DNA of 64,000 nt, from the NCBI GenBank assembly GCA_963783085.1, contig CAWAMJ010000020.1:682001-746000 (forward strand), written 5' to 3'. Source of the DNA: CAVYUC01 sp963783085 (GTDB lineage: Bacteria; Bacteroidota; Bacteroidia; Bacteroidales; Prolixibacteraceae). Made by a program: the position numbers and the translations under genes. The notes beneath the pieces were generated by a model, which searched no databases, was not told the DNA's origin, and saw nothing but the letters and a program-made list of their open reading frames with translations. Shown one piece after another: positions 54,744-64,000 of this stretch. Each line of letters starts with the position of its first letter. Position 1 is the first letter of the stretch.

Positions 54744-55522
54744 GCGAAATCCAGGCGCTTCTTCTCGGCCTGTTACAGGGTCTCACCGAATTTTTGCCTG
54801 TTAGTTCCAGCGGACATCTTGAAATCGGACATGCGGTTTTGGGAGTGAAATCAGGTCATAACCTGTTATTTGCCGTTATTGTGCATTTAGCGACGGTTTT
54901 GAGCACAATTGTCGTATTCAGAAAAGATATTTTGTATCTGCTTACCGGTTTAATCCGGTTCGAGTGGAACGAATCGACCGCCTATATTGCAAAACTTCTT
55001 TTTTCATCGCTCCCGGTTTTGGTGCTGGGCTTGTTGTTTAAAGAAGAAATAGAGCAATTTTTTACCGGCAATCTTTTATTTGTCGGGAGCATGCTGTTGA
55101 TCACAACTTTGTTGCTTGCTCTTGCACATTTTGCAAAAAAAGGAACGAAAGAAATTACATTCGGCAAATCATTCATCATCGGATTGGCACAGGCACTGGC
55201 TGTTTTGCCCGGTATTTCCCGCAGTGGGGCAACCATTGCCACCGGATTAATGCTGAAAAACCGAAAAGAAGACGTAGCCCGTTTTTCATTTTTAATGGTC
55301 CTGGTACCGATACTTGGCGCTGCATTTCTCGACGTGCTCAGCGGAGATTTTTCGAATTCCGCAGATATTGGCGCCGTTCCTCTGCTCATTGGTTTTTTGG
55401 CTGCATTTTTATCGGGTCTCGCTGCCTGCGCCTGGATGATTAAAGTGGTAAAAAGGGGCAAACTCATTTATTTCGCCATTTATTGTTTTATTATTGGCGT
55501 TATTGCTATCTTTGCAGCCTGA
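54740..55522 (+). CDS. uppP: Undecaprenyl-diphosphatase UppP/BacA
   Basis: 260 residues, about eight membrane segments. Both active-site regions are present: LQGLTEFLPVSSSGHLEIG (Glu-rich, near residue 13) and LPGISRSGATIATGL (PGxSRSxxT, near residue 150). It recycles the lipid carrier undecaprenyl phosphate for peptidoglycan and other glycans, and confers bacitracin tolerance. Translationally coupled to DUF3098. Confidence 0.95.
   Translation: MSEIQALLLGLLQGLTEFLPVSSSGHLEIGHAVLGVKSGHNLLFAVIVHLATVLSTIVVFRKDILYLLTGLIRFEWNESTAYIAKLLFSSLPVLVLGLLFKEEIEQFFTGNLLFVGSMLLITTLLLALAHFAKKGTKEITFGKSFIIGLAQALAVLPGISRSGATIATGLMLKNRKEDVARFSFLMVLVPILGAAFLDVLSGDFSNSADIGAVPLLIGFLAAFLSGLAACAWMIKVVKRGKLIYFAIYCFIIGVIAIFAA
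55483..55514 (+). promoter_or_regulatory. Promoter of truB within the end of uppP
   Basis: TTG (55483), 21-bp spacer, TATCTTTG (55507-55514). It overlaps the last codons of uppP and lies about 50 bp before the truB ATG, so truB can be expressed separately. Confidence 0.55.
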
Positions 55523-55565
55523 TTTTCACGAAAAACATAAAACACTGTAAATTAGAATTTTGCGA

Positions 55566-56279
55566 ATGGTTGGCCTGGAAAAGACTTACGATTTTTTAGG
55601 AGGGGAGGTTTTGTTGTTTGATAAAAACCTGGACTGGACGTCTTTTGATTTGGTTCAACGCGTGAGGAATACCCTGTGCAGGGCGCTGGGAATTAGAAAA
55701 TTGAAAGTTGGCCACGCCGGAACTCTTGACCCGCTGGCAACCGGGCTATTGGTTCTCTGCACCGGAAAAGCAACAAAAAAAATTGAATCCATACAGAAGG
55801 AAGAAAAAGAATATGTCGCAACATTGAAACTGGGTGCAACAACGCCATCGTTTGATATGGAAACAGAGGAAGACAGTCAAAACAACTGCTCCGGAATTTC
55901 CCGCGAAACATTGGAAACAACACTGCAAAAGTTCCGGGGAGAAATCGACCAGGTCCCGCCTGTGTTTTCGGCTGTAAAAGTTAAAGGCAGGCGTGCTTTC
56001 GATTTTGCAAGAAACGGTGAAAACTTAAAACTTCAACCCAAAAAAATTGTTATACATACGATAAACCTGGAATCATTCGAATTGCCTTTTGTTACCATTC
56101 GGGTGGTTTGCAGTAAAGGTACATATATCAGGGCGCTGGCCCGGGACATTGGAGAAGAATTAAAATGCGGTGCTTATTTAACCGCACTCAGAAGAAACAG
56201 AATCGGGAAATTTAAAATTGAGGATGCAGTTACCGTGGACTATTTTCTGAAAAACCTCGACTTGTTCGCAACAAAATGA
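55566..56279 (+). CDS. truB: tRNA pseudouridine-55 synthase
   Basis: 237 residues from the ATG at 55566 (a TTG two codons upstream is not used). Catalytic motif VGHAGTLDPLATGLL with its Asp, plus KEYVATLKLGATTPSFD and CSKGTYIRALARDIGEEL. The C-terminal PUA domain is short or absent, as in other Bacteroidota TruB. It converts U55 to pseudouridine in the T loop of tRNAs. Confidence 0.94.
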   Translation: MVGLEKTYDFLGGEVLLFDKNLDWTSFDLVQRVRNTLCRALGIRKLKVGHAGTLDPLATGLLVLCTGKATKKIESIQKEEKEYVATLKLGATTPSFDMETEEDSQNNCSGISRETLETTLQKFRGEIDQVPPVFSAVKVKGRRAFDFARNGENLKLQPKKIVIHTINLESFELPFVTIRVVCSKGTYIRALARDIGEELKCGAYLTALRRNRIGKFKIEDAVTVDYFLKNLDLFATK

Positions 56280-56368
56280 GTTTGCAGACGTAATGTTGAC
56301 TTTGAAAATGAAAGCATAATTAATAATTATTATATTAAAATCGAATCAGCTATTAAAAGATATTGCCC

Positions 56369-57418
56369 ATGAAATTATCAAAATTCAAGTATGACTTAGA
56401 TGAGGAAAAAATTGCATTACATCCGTCAGAAAACAGGGATGAATCGAAGTTGATGGTGCTTGACAGGGCAAAACGTACCATTGAACACAAAGTTTTTAAA
56501 GATCTTCTCGATTATTTTGATGATAAGGATGTATTTGTATTTAATGATACAAAAGTTTTCCCGGCGCGGTTATACGGGAACAAAGAAAAAACGGGCGCGG
56601 AAATCGAAGTTTTCCTTCTCCGCGAACTCAATCGCGAACAACGGTTGTGGGATGTGCTGGTAGACCCGGCGCGAAAAATCAGAATTGGAAACAAGCTCTA
56701 TTTTGGGGATGACGATTTGCTGGTAGCCGAAGTTATTGATAATACCACTTCGCGGGGGCGGACCCTGCGTTTTCTCTTCGACGGTCCTTATGAAGAATTT
56801 AAAAAAACGTTGTACAGCCTGGGCGAAACGCCGCTTCCGAAGTTTATTAAAAGACCGGTTCAACCCGAAGATAAAGAACGCTACCAGACGATTTTTGCCC
56901 GTCACGAAGGCGCAGTGGCAGCGCCGACAGCCGGATTGCATTTTAGTCGCGAATTGTTAAAACGCCTGGAAATAAAAGGTACCGAATTTGCTTTTGTAAC
57001 GCTGCATGTCGGTCTGGGAAATTTCAGAAGTGTGGATGTGGAGGATCTTACAAAACACAAAATGGATTCCGAGCAGATTTGGATTCGCAACGAAGCCTGC
57101 GAAATTGTTAACCAGGCAAAAAGCAATAAGAAAAACGTTTGTGCCGTGGGAACTACGGTTATGCGTACGCTCGAGACTTCCGTTTCCACACAGGGTTTCC
57201 TGAAACCATACGAAGGCTGGACCAATAAATTTATTTTCCCACCTTATGAATTTAGCGTAGCCAACCGGATGATAACGAATTTTCATTTGCCCTATTCTAC
57301 CTTGCTGATGATGGTGGCTGCATTCGGAGGTTATGATTTTATAATGGATGCATACAAAGTGGCGCTGAAAAACGACTACCGCTTCGGAACATACGGCGAT
57401 GCAATGTTGATTATTTAG
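56369..57418 (+). CDS. queA: S-adenosylmethionine:tRNA ribosyltransferase-isomerase
   Basis: 349 residues from ATG 56369 (a TTG two codons upstream is ignored). MKLSKFKYDLDEEKIALHPS, VFVFNDTKVFPARLYG, AAPTAGLHFS and TNFHLPYSTLLMMVAAFGG are diagnostic of QueA, which builds the epoxyqueuosine side chain on tRNA. Follows truB by 89 bp; a terminator closes the unit. Confidence 0.95.
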   Translation: MKLSKFKYDLDEEKIALHPSENRDESKLMVLDRAKRTIEHKVFKDLLDYFDDKDVFVFNDTKVFPARLYGNKEKTGAEIEVFLLRELNREQRLWDVLVDPARKIRIGNKLYFGDDDLLVAEVIDNTTSRGRTLRFLFDGPYEEFKKTLYSLGETPLPKFIKRPVQPEDKERYQTIFARHEGAVAAPTAGLHFSRELLKRLEIKGTEFAFVTLHVGLGNFRSVDVEDLTKHKMDSEQIWIRNEACEIVNQAKSNKKNVCAVGTTVMRTLETSVSTQGFLKPYEGWTNKFIFPPYEFSVANRMITNFHLPYSTLLMMVAAFGGYDFIMDAYKVALKNDYRFGTYGDAMLII

Positions 57419-57449
57419 TGTTAAATAAATACGTAAAAAAAATACGATG

Positions 57450-57480
57450 AAAACCACGGTAAACAATGCCGTGGTTTTTT
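57450..57480 (+). terminator. Rho-independent terminator after queA
   Basis: Stem AAACCACGG / CCGTGGTTT, loop TAAACAATG, followed by TTTT. It lies 32 bp after the queA stop. Confidence 0.88.
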
Positions 57481-57524
57481 GTTTCTACACAAAAATTGTT
57501 TAATTTTTCTTCTAAAAAGCAAGT

Positions 57525-58217
57525 ATGAAGCAACTGATAATTTTAGCGCTTGTGATGGTTAGTTTATCATTGTCGGCGCAAAACAACAACGAACGCACCG
57601 TTGAAGTTAAAGGAAGTTCAGAGATGGAAATTCAGCCCGATGAAATTACATTCATCATTGGTATCGAAGAGTATTGGGAAGAAGAATTTGAGAAAAATAA
57701 AAAACCTGAAGATTACAAAACAAAAGTTCCGTTACCGGAAATTGAAGACGCATTGATAAAAACCCTTCGGAAAGCAGGTATCGACAAAGAGAATGTTAAA
57801 GTTCGTAATGTTGGTAATTACTGGAGGCAACAGGGGAAGGAATTTTTGTTTAGCAAACAACTGGAAGTGCAGGTGAAAGATTTTACGAAAATAAACCAGC
57901 TTGTCAATTTACTCGATGCGCGCGGAATTAAAAACATGAGCATTGGTGAACTGCAAAATTCCAACATCAAACAATACCAAAATCAGGTTAAAACAGATGC
58001 GCTGAAAAATGCCGAAGACAAAGCCCGGGTGCTGGTGGAAAGCATCGGCGGAGAATTGGGCGAAGTCATCTCCATTACCGAATTAACCGATGATTTCGTG
58101 AGGCCGTATAACGGGCCGATGATGATGCGCGCCGCCGGTGCGGAAAACGAAACCATCGATCAGATTCGGAATATTAAGCTGGAATATCAGGTGCAGGCTA
58201 AATTCCGAATCAAATAA
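57525..58217 (+). CDS. SIMPL (DUF541) domain protein
   Basis: 230 residues, signal peptide cleaved after LSLSAQ. One SIMPL domain: ERTVEVKGSSEMEIQPDEI at the start, VQVKDFTKINQLVNLLDARG in the middle, QVKTDALKNAEDKARVLVE and the C-terminal beta strand EYQVQAKFRIK. Family members are periplasmic; function is mostly unknown, with some linked to oxidative stress protection. Single gene after the queA terminator. Confidence 0.86.
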   Translation: MKQLIILALVMVSLSLSAQNNNERTVEVKGSSEMEIQPDEITFIIGIEEYWEEEFEKNKKPEDYKTKVPLPEIEDALIKTLRKAGIDKENVKVRNVGNYWRQQGKEFLFSKQLEVQVKDFTKINQLVNLLDARGIKNMSIGELQNSNIKQYQNQVKTDALKNAEDKARVLVESIGGELGEVISITELTDDFVRPYNGPMMMRAAGAENETIDQIRNIKLEYQVQAKFRIK

Positions 58218-58311
58218 GGAATAATTATGCGTCAACGGCCGATCTTTTTTCAACTTTGGTCACCATTCACCGGTGTTCGGTCTTTTTAGTATCTTTCGGC
58301 AAAATTTTTTT

Positions 58312-59214
58312 ATGGCGAAATTTAACGTGCAAAATTGCCCGGTCTGCGGCGGGTCAAACTTTTCACCTTTTTTAAACTGTACTGATTTTTTTGTTTCAGG
58401 AGAGGAATTCCGGATAAAAGAATGTATTTCATGCGGATTTAAAATCACGGAAAATGCCGAAGACGAAGAGAATATCGGAAAATATTACCAATCGGAAGAA
58501 TACATTTCACACTCAAATACAACTAAAGGATTTGTAAACAACGTGTACCACCGGGTACGTAATTACATGCTCACCCAAAAGCGTAAACTCGTGGAGCAGG
58601 CTGCTGGTATGGAAGCAGGTCACATCCTCGATGTGGGAACAGGGACCGGATATTTTTTGAACGAAATGGCACGAAATGGTTGGCGGGTTACCGGCACCGA
58701 AAAAAACGAAGATGCGCGTGTTTTTGCCGGAAATGAATTTAACCTGGAAATCCGCGACACAGAAGAACTTTTTAATTTTCCGGATAAAAAATTCGATGTA
58801 ATTACACTTTGGCATGTGCTGGAACATATTCACCGGCTGGAAGAAAACCTGCTGGCTTTTAACCGGTTGTTAAAAAATGAGGGCAAACTGATAATCGCTG
58901 TCCCCAACCATCAATCTTACGATGCAAAACATTACCGGGAGTTCTGGGCAGCTTTTGATGTTCCCCGCCATATTTGGCATTTTGCGCCAAAACAAATGGA
59001 AATGCTGGGCACAAAATACGGTTTTCAACTAACGAAAATAAAAACAATGCCGTTCGACTCCTTTTATGTTTCCATGCTTAGCGAAAAATATAAAAAATCG
59101 AAAGCGCCCCTTATTGGTGGAATTCTGCACGGGAAAATCTCATGGCTGAAAAGTTTGATGAATCCCGAAACATGCAGCTCAGTTATTTATGTGCTTGAAA
59201 AAAACAGAGGTTGA
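58312..59214 (+). CDS. Class I SAM-dependent methyltransferase with N-terminal zinc-ribbon
   Basis: ATG 58312 chosen over a TTG 39 bp upstream; 300 residues. Two CxxC pairs (NCPVCGG and ECISCGF) near the N-terminus form a probable zinc ribbon. The methyltransferase domain follows with motif I HILDVGTGTGYFLNEM, acidic VTGTEKNE and FDVITLWHVLEHI. This layout is common in Bacteroidota methyltransferases of the sugar or natural-product type. Substrate unknown. It converges on the large envelope protein gene. Confidence 0.83.
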   Translation: MAKFNVQNCPVCGGSNFSPFLNCTDFFVSGEEFRIKECISCGFKITENAEDEENIGKYYQSEEYISHSNTTKGFVNNVYHRVRNYMLTQKRKLVEQAAGMEAGHILDVGTGTGYFLNEMARNGWRVTGTEKNEDARVFAGNEFNLEIRDTEELFNFPDKKFDVITLWHVLEHIHRLEENLLAFNRLLKNEGKLIIAVPNHQSYDAKHYREFWAAFDVPRHIWHFAPKQMEMLGTKYGFQLTKIKTMPFDSFYVSMLSEKYKKSKAPLIGGILHGKISWLKSLMNPETCSSVIYVLEKNRG

Positions 59215-59254
59215 AACCATCGTTTTGAATTTCAACAAATGGAAGATGATGTAG

Positions 59255-62047
59255 TTAATTCAGCGTGTAATTATACAAACTGCCGCCGTCGCTACCCACA
59301 ATTAAATTTAGTAGTCCAGAATTTTCGGAAATAACACCAACGCTGAATTCACTGTTGCCCTGTAACGGGAAACCGTCTTGCATTTTACCATCGGGATTGT
59401 ACAGATAGATACGGTTTTCTGCAGCATCCACTACGCCAACATTCTTTTGTTTTGCACCGAAATCGTAAATGTTTGGTGGATATTGAATCGCATGATCGTA
59501 CTTTTCGCGGTATAGTTTTTTTCCACTTTCATCTGTCACTGTCAGTTCATTTCCGTCCAAAAAAACAAAATCAGGTGTGCCGTTTCCATTCAAATCTTCG
59601 CAGGTGAAAAAGTGGTTTTCACTAAATTTACCGTTTACTTTTTTTTCGTATTTCCCGTTGAAAAAGAGGTAATAAACCTGTCCTCCGGTATCGGTAGCAA
59701 CTATTTTTGGCGTTCCATTGAGGTTCAGCACCAGCGGGTTGCGGGAATTTTCGAATTGTGCCGATATGGAAACCCGCTCTGTTCCGCGGCGATCAAGAAT
59801 GTAAACCTGCGATTTATCTTTAAAAACAATGTAATCGCGCCGGCCAATCCGGAAGTGTTGAACAGGTGTTGTGACTTCACTGTCGGTTTTTCCAAACTTC
59901 CAACCTCCGATAACCCGGCCCGCGTAATCATATGCGTATACTTTTTTATCTTCGCCTGCGACGAAATAGCGGTAATTCCGGGTGTTTTCATAATCGAAAA
60001 CATTTACGCCGTTGGTAGCGGGCGACCGCAGGTCAACGGGAAAATGCGCAACGTTATGGCCGTTCCGGTCGATGATGTACAATTTGTTTTTAGTATTAAA
60101 CAAGTACTGCAATTTCCCGTTTTTGTAGTAATCTACCTGATGGATTTCACTCATTATTTTTTCGGGAATCGATACGCTCCACCGAATTCTTCCTTCCGCT
60201 GTAATCTGGTGAAGGTTGTTTTGTTCATCCTGAATAATGATTTCGCGATTTTGCGGATCGTCGTGGTTTACCACGATTGCCGGTTTAATTATAATGTTGC
60301 TTCCGATGGTGCTTTGCCAGGTGGTTTGTGCTTCTTCGTGTGCTTTTTCGTTAAATCCCACTTCGATTGAATTGAAGAAAATATCTTTATTTCGCTGGAG
60401 CTGCCAGTTTATGGCCCAGAATTTCCGCAGGCTTTCTTCTTTTTCCCCTATTGTTTTTCCCAACTCTTCTGAAAACAATGTATTGCTTAACCCGAATGCC
60501 CGGTTTACATCAAGAAAAATGTTGATGTTTGAACGGCCCGAAATGTTTTGCCTGAACCGCAGGTAACGCATGTCTTTTCCCAGGGTAGATTTCAGCGCCA
60601 TGCTGTGCAGGTATTCGTGTAACCCTTTTTCTGAATTGGAAAAAACGAGAAGGTTGTTATAAAAAACAGCAAATTGCGCCTCTGCGGCAGAAAAAGGCTG
60701 GCCGAGCCACGTTCCCGGGAAGGAAGGGTAGGGAAACCTGTAAATATCATATCGCAGTTCATCGTCGATTTTATAGACCGATTTTAAATTTTCCATCGGA
60801 ATGTCCTTTTTTGCTGCATAAGTCGAAAGCAACATGTTCATTTGTTCTTCCGCAGATGAGCGCCCTTTTGTTCGCAGAATGAAAAAACTGGTTTTATTTT
60901 CCGGATTGACGGGAATGTTTGTAGTGGCAACAATCACTTCGCCATCAATCATCTCCCGAAATATTTTTTTAATATCGGCACGAAAGCCGGATTCTATTTT
61001 TTTGAGAATTTCCTCCCGTTTGTAATAGAAACCGGTGTTGGTGAAATAGGTTTCCAACCGGTTGAAAAACGACTCGCTGTCTGAAAAAGAAAAACTACAG
61101 TAAAACGATGTATTTTCAGGAAGTATATCATCGGCGATTGATCGCACCGGCTGTTGATTCTCAAATACAGCTAAAAAATGGTTCAGCGAATCGTCCGCAG
61201 CTGAAATTCCGGCAAGCGAGAAATGATCGTCGTTAAAATCAGCATCGAGTTCGCTCCAGGCAGCAAAATCACCAAATGCTTCAATAATATTTCTGTAATT
61301 AATGTTCACATTTCCGCCAAATTCATTGGATTTTCTGTTGGTTTTTCTGTTGAGCAATTGTTGAAGGAAAGTTGGAAACTGTTCATGATTAACAAAAAAT
61401 GAAATTTTTGATTGAGACGAAACAGTTTTAAATGCCTGATTGAAATATGGATTTTTGAGAATTCCCTGCGTCCCTTTTTGCCTGATACTTTGTTCCACCA
61501 AAATGGATGACGAACTTGCTAAAAACAACCCTTCGCTAAAACTGTAAACAATCTGTTTTCCACCGCTTATTCCCGAAATTTCAGTGACTTTTTCGTTGTC
61601 GTAATGGCGTGTCTGGTATTGATACCCATTTTTCGGGAAAAGTACATTTATTAAATTTTGAACTGCTTTTTGTTTGCCGGTGCTGCCTGTATTTATGATC
61701 AGCAATGGTTCAAGCTGATTTTTGCCGGTAAAATCAAAAGAAAGAAGAAACGGCTCATTTCTCAGACTTTTTGGCAAATCATCGTTGTTTTGAATCAGTG
61801 AATCTATTTGAAAAATACTGGCAAAAAAATTCGCTGCAATACCAGCGTTTCTGAGTTCCTGCATCGCCGGGTTAGCTGGCTTCGCCGATTTTAAATCCTG
61901 AAATTCGATAAAAAACGGCGCGGTAACCGGCACCGCTTTATAGGCCGAAGTTTCTTTTGTAAATGTAATTTCATCTTTGGCGAAAAAGAAAAAACCGGCG
62001 ACGGCCGCCAGTATAATGGCGAAAAGAATAATAAGGTTCCGTTTCAT
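59255..62047 (-). CDS. Large envelope-anchored protein with C-terminal beta-propeller
   Basis: 930 residues. N-terminal membrane anchor (NLIILFAIILAAVAGFFFFA, about 4-23), with no cleavable site obvious. Residues about 35-560 resemble the DUF3352 type (repeated SFYCSFSFSDSESFFNRLE-like segments and long helices). Residues about 600-930 are a propeller of PQQ/FG-GAP-like repeats (FFTCEDLNGNGTPDFVFLDG, HQVDYYKNGKLQYLFNTKNK). The combination is seen in Bacteroidota of unknown role. Monocistronic; it converges on the methyltransferase gene at its 3' end and follows infB on the same strand after a terminator. Confidence 0.72.
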   Translation of the reverse strand: MKRNLIILFAIILAAVAGFFFFAKDEITFTKETSAYKAVPVTAPFFIEFQDLKSAKPANPAMQELRNAGIAANFFASIFQIDSLIQNNDDLPKSLRNEPFLLSFDFTGKNQLEPLLIINTGSTGKQKAVQNLINVLFPKNGYQYQTRHYDNEKVTEISGISGGKQIVYSFSEGLFLASSSSILVEQSIRQKGTQGILKNPYFNQAFKTVSSQSKISFFVNHEQFPTFLQQLLNRKTNRKSNEFGGNVNINYRNIIEAFGDFAAWSELDADFNDDHFSLAGISAADDSLNHFLAVFENQQPVRSIADDILPENTSFYCSFSFSDSESFFNRLETYFTNTGFYYKREEILKKIESGFRADIKKIFREMIDGEVIVATTNIPVNPENKTSFFILRTKGRSSAEEQMNMLLSTYAAKKDIPMENLKSVYKIDDELRYDIYRFPYPSFPGTWLGQPFSAAEAQFAVFYNNLLVFSNSEKGLHEYLHSMALKSTLGKDMRYLRFRQNISGRSNINIFLDVNRAFGLSNTLFSEELGKTIGEKEESLRKFWAINWQLQRNKDIFFNSIEVGFNEKAHEEAQTTWQSTIGSNIIIKPAIVVNHDDPQNREIIIQDEQNNLHQITAEGRIRWSVSIPEKIMSEIHQVDYYKNGKLQYLFNTKNKLYIIDRNGHNVAHFPVDLRSPATNGVNVFDYENTRNYRYFVAGEDKKVYAYDYAGRVIGGWKFGKTDSEVTTPVQHFRIGRRDYIVFKDKSQVYILDRRGTERVSISAQFENSRNPLVLNLNGTPKIVATDTGGQVYYLFFNGKYEKKVNGKFSENHFFTCEDLNGNGTPDFVFLDGNELTVTDESGKKLYREKYDHAIQYPPNIYDFGAKQKNVGVVDAAENRIYLYNPDGKMQDGFPLQGNSEFSVGVISENSGLLNLIVGSDGGSLYNYTLN

Positions 62048-62187
62048 TTTTTTTCAGGTTTGCCCAAAAATACAAAATTGGAAACGCCCAAATTGGGGAT
62101 TTCTGATGAATTATTAAAAGTTAATCGTTAACATGTTGGTTAAAAGGAATAAATTTTTCGCTGGAGCAATCCGGCAGGATGAAAAAA

Positions 62188-62230
62188 GGCTGTCCTAAAA
62201 GTAAAAAGTATTTTTAGGACAGCCCCATTT
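62188..62230 (-). terminator. Rho-independent terminator of infB
   Basis: Stem GGCTGTCCTAAAA / TTTTAGGACAGCC (13 bp, perfect) with an 11-nt loop. On the minus strand it is followed by a T6 run. It closes the infB transcript 16 bp after the stop codon. Confidence 0.88.
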
Positions 62231-62245
62231 TAAAACTATTATTTT

Positions 62246-64000
62246 TTAAAGTTGCTTTGCTACTTCAATTTCATGGAAAGCTTCCACATTATCGCCAGCT
62301 TTTATATCGTTAAAGTTTTCAACGTTCAAACCACATTCGTAACCGTTTTTCACTTCCCTCACATCGTCTTTAAAACGCTTCAGCGAACCCAGGTTTCCGG
62401 TGTAAATTACAATACCATCGCGAATGAGCCTGATTTTGGCATTACGTGTTAATTTTCCGTCGCGGACGATACAACCGGCTACTGTACCCACTTTCGTGAT
62501 TTTGAAAACTTCGAGAACTTCGGCAGTACCAATGATTTCTTCTTTAATTTCCGGCGACAGCATTCCTTCCATGGCTGCTTTAATTTCGTTTATCGCATCA
62601 TAAATAATGGAGTACAAACGAACGTCGATTTGTTCTTTTTCAGCCAGTTTGCGGGCGCTTAACGACGGGCGTACCTGGAATCCAACTACAATGGCTTCAG
62701 AGGCCGCAGCCAGCAGGATATCGGATTCAGAAATCTGTCCGACCGCCTGGTGTTTGATGTTGATTTGAATTTCTTCGGTCGACAATTTAATGAGAGCATC
62801 TGAAAGCGCTTCCACTGAACCATCCACGTCGCCTTTTACGATCAGGTTAAGCTCCTGGAAATTACCGATGGCAATTCTTCGTCCGATTTCATCGAGTGTG
62901 ATGTGTTTTTGCGTACGGAGACCCTGTTCGCGTGCCAGTTGTTCCCGTTTATTGGCAATATTCCGGGCCTCGCGTTCATTCTCCATGATGTTGAAATTAT
63001 CGCCGGCCTGAGGCGCTCCGTCGAGACCCAAAACTATAGCCGGTTCCGCGGGCCCTGCTTCGGTTATTTTCTGATTACGTTCGTTGAACATCGCTTTTAT
63101 ATGTCCGAAGTGCTGTCCTGCCAGCATGATGTCGCCAACTTTTAAGGTACCCGATTGTACCAAAACTGTAGCCACATAGCCGCGGCCACGGTCGAGCGAC
63201 GATTCGATAATCGTTCCGGTGGCCCTGCGGGCCGGGTTCGCTTTCAATTCCAGCATTTCAGCTTCCAGCAATACTTTTTCCATCAAATCTTCGATTCCGG
63301 TTCCACTTTTTGCCGAAATATCCTGCGACTGGTATTTACCTCCCCATTCTTCGATGAGGTAATTCATATTGGCCAGTTCTTCTTTAATTCTCTCCGGGTT
63401 TGCGCCAGGTTTATCAATCTTATTGATGGCAAAAACCATAGGCACACCGGCAGCAGCAGCATGGTTGATGGCTTCAACGGTTTGAGGCATCACATTATCG
63501 TCGGCAGCTATAATTATAATTGCGATATCGGTGACCTGGGCGCCTCGTGCACGCATGGCAGTAAATGCTTCGTGCCCCGGAGTATCCAGAAATGTTATAT
63601 TCTTTCCATTATCCATGCTAACATGGTATGCTCCAATATGCTGTGTAATACCTCCCGCTTCCCCTGCAATTACGTTAGTGCTCCTAATATAATCGAGTAA
63701 TGAAGTTTTACCGTGATCCACATGGCCCATTACTGTTACAATGGGCGAACGGGGCAACAGGTTTTCCAAATCTTCCTCTTCTTCTTCGTAGTGTATGGCT
63801 TCCTGAATATCGACACTTACAAATTCTACGGTATAACCGAATTCCTCGGCTACAATGGAAAGTGTTTCGGCATCGAGCCGCTGGTTGATGGAAACAAACA
63901 AACCGAGGCTCATACACGATGAAATAATTTCGTTAACATTGACGCTCATCATATTGGCCAACTCGCTCACCGAAACAAACTCAGTAACTTTCAGTACTTT
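62246..64000 (-). CDS. infB: Translation initiation factor IF-2, 5'-truncated by window edge
   Basis: The frame is open to base 64000 and no start is present, so about the first 300-400 residues are missing. Seen: end of the IF2-N like domain (VSVSELANMMSVNVNEIISSC), the G domain with GHVDHGKTSLL (G1), DTPGHE (G3) and NKIDKPGANPE (G4), then domain II with repeated beta barrels and the C-terminal fMet-tRNA-binding domain (GTVAGCIVRDGKLTRNAKIRL). IF-2 delivers initiator tRNA to the 30S subunit. The C-terminus is intact and has its own terminator. Confidence 0.96.
   Translation of the reverse strand, partial: KVLKVTEFVSVSELANMMSVNVNEIISSCMSLGLFVSINQRLDAETLSIVAEEFGYTVEFVSVDIQEAIHYEEEEEDLENLLPRSPIVTVMGHVDHGKTSLLDYIRSTNVIAGEAGGITQHIGAYHVSMDNGKNITFLDTPGHEAFTAMRARGAQVTDIAIIIIAADDNVMPQTVEAINHAAAAGVPMVFAINKIDKPGANPERIKEELANMNYLIEEWGGKYQSQDISAKSGTGIEDLMEKVLLEAEMLELKANPARRATGTIIESSLDRGRGYVATVLVQSGTLKVGDIMLAGQHFGHIKAMFNERNQKITEAGPAEPAIVLGLDGAPQAGDNFNIMENEREARNIANKREQLAREQGLRTQKHITLDEIGRRIAIGNFQELNLIVKGDVDGSVEALSDALIKLSTEEIQINIKHQAVGQISESDILLAAASEAIVVGFQVRPSLSARKLAEKEQIDVRLYSIIYDAINEIKAAMEGMLSPEIKEEIIGTAEVLEVFKITKVGTVAGCIVRDGKLTRNAKIRLIRDGIVIYTGNLGSLKRFKDDVREVKNGYECGLNVENFNDIKAGDNVEAFHEIEVAKQL

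Noticed and set aside
63155..63922. Plus-strand open frames opposite infB
   Set aside because: They are antisense to the highly conserved G-domain coding region.

Overview
The window is chromosomal DNA from a member of the Bacteroidota, most plausibly a marine or sediment bacterium of the Bacteroidia (Marinilabiliales/Prolixibacteraceae-like). This is inferred from the T9SS C-terminal sorting domain, the polysaccharide-utilization gene set with sulfatases, Bacteroidota-only families (DUF3098, DUF3810, DUF5020), -7 boxes of the TAnnTTTG type and weak ribosome binding sites. No rRNA, CRISPR array or complete insertion sequence is visible.

Layout. 1-19.3 kb: a polysaccharide-degradation locus, all on the + strand: a truncated two-LamG surface protein, two GH144-type (PF10091) enzymes, a GH172/DUF2961 enzyme, a sulfatase, a GH43-like protein, a GH3 beta-glucosidase, a second sulfatase, a GH30-like protein and a GH95. 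SusC/SusD are absent and would lie left of base 1. GH144 plus GH3 points to beta-1,2-glucan; the sulfatases, GH43, GH172 and GH95 point to a sulfated, probably algal, heteroglycan. 19.3-21.8 kb: small unknown genes, palindromic repeats and an initiator tRNA-Met. 22-41.8 kb: housekeeping and envelope genes: a Gfo/Idh/MocA oxidoreductase, MlaE/MlaF, ManC, a TetR-TolC-MFP-RND efflux operon, IspD, DUF2461, an aldo/keto reductase, a DUF5020 porin-like protein with an NCS2 purine permease, tRNA-Val, a Skp chaperone, an M19 dipeptidase and a frameshifted DUF3810 protein.

41.8-48.8 kb is the most unusual part: an AT-rich island bounded by imperfect 23-bp direct repeats (41826-41848 and 48808-48830). 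The left repeat is the 3' end of the DUF3810 gene. The island carries a minus-strand operon: a small one-TM protein, a large tubulin/FtsZ-like protein, an 810-residue protein whose N-terminus looks like a degenerate tubulin fold followed by coiled coil, and an exported von Willebrand A protein. The first two genes are interrupted by several single-base homopolymer indels, which are either recent decay or sequence error. This is the candidate for a poorly described system, possibly a cytomotive filament coupled to the envelope, or a conflict system.

48.9-64 kb: an MBL-fold hydrolase, a ferredoxin-ASKHA reductive activator with a repeat inserted in frame, a GH154/DUF2264 enzyme, then a core cluster ftsX-DUF3098-uppP-truB-queA, a SIMPL protein, a methyltransferase, a 930-residue envelope protein with a C-terminal propeller, and infB cut by the right edge.
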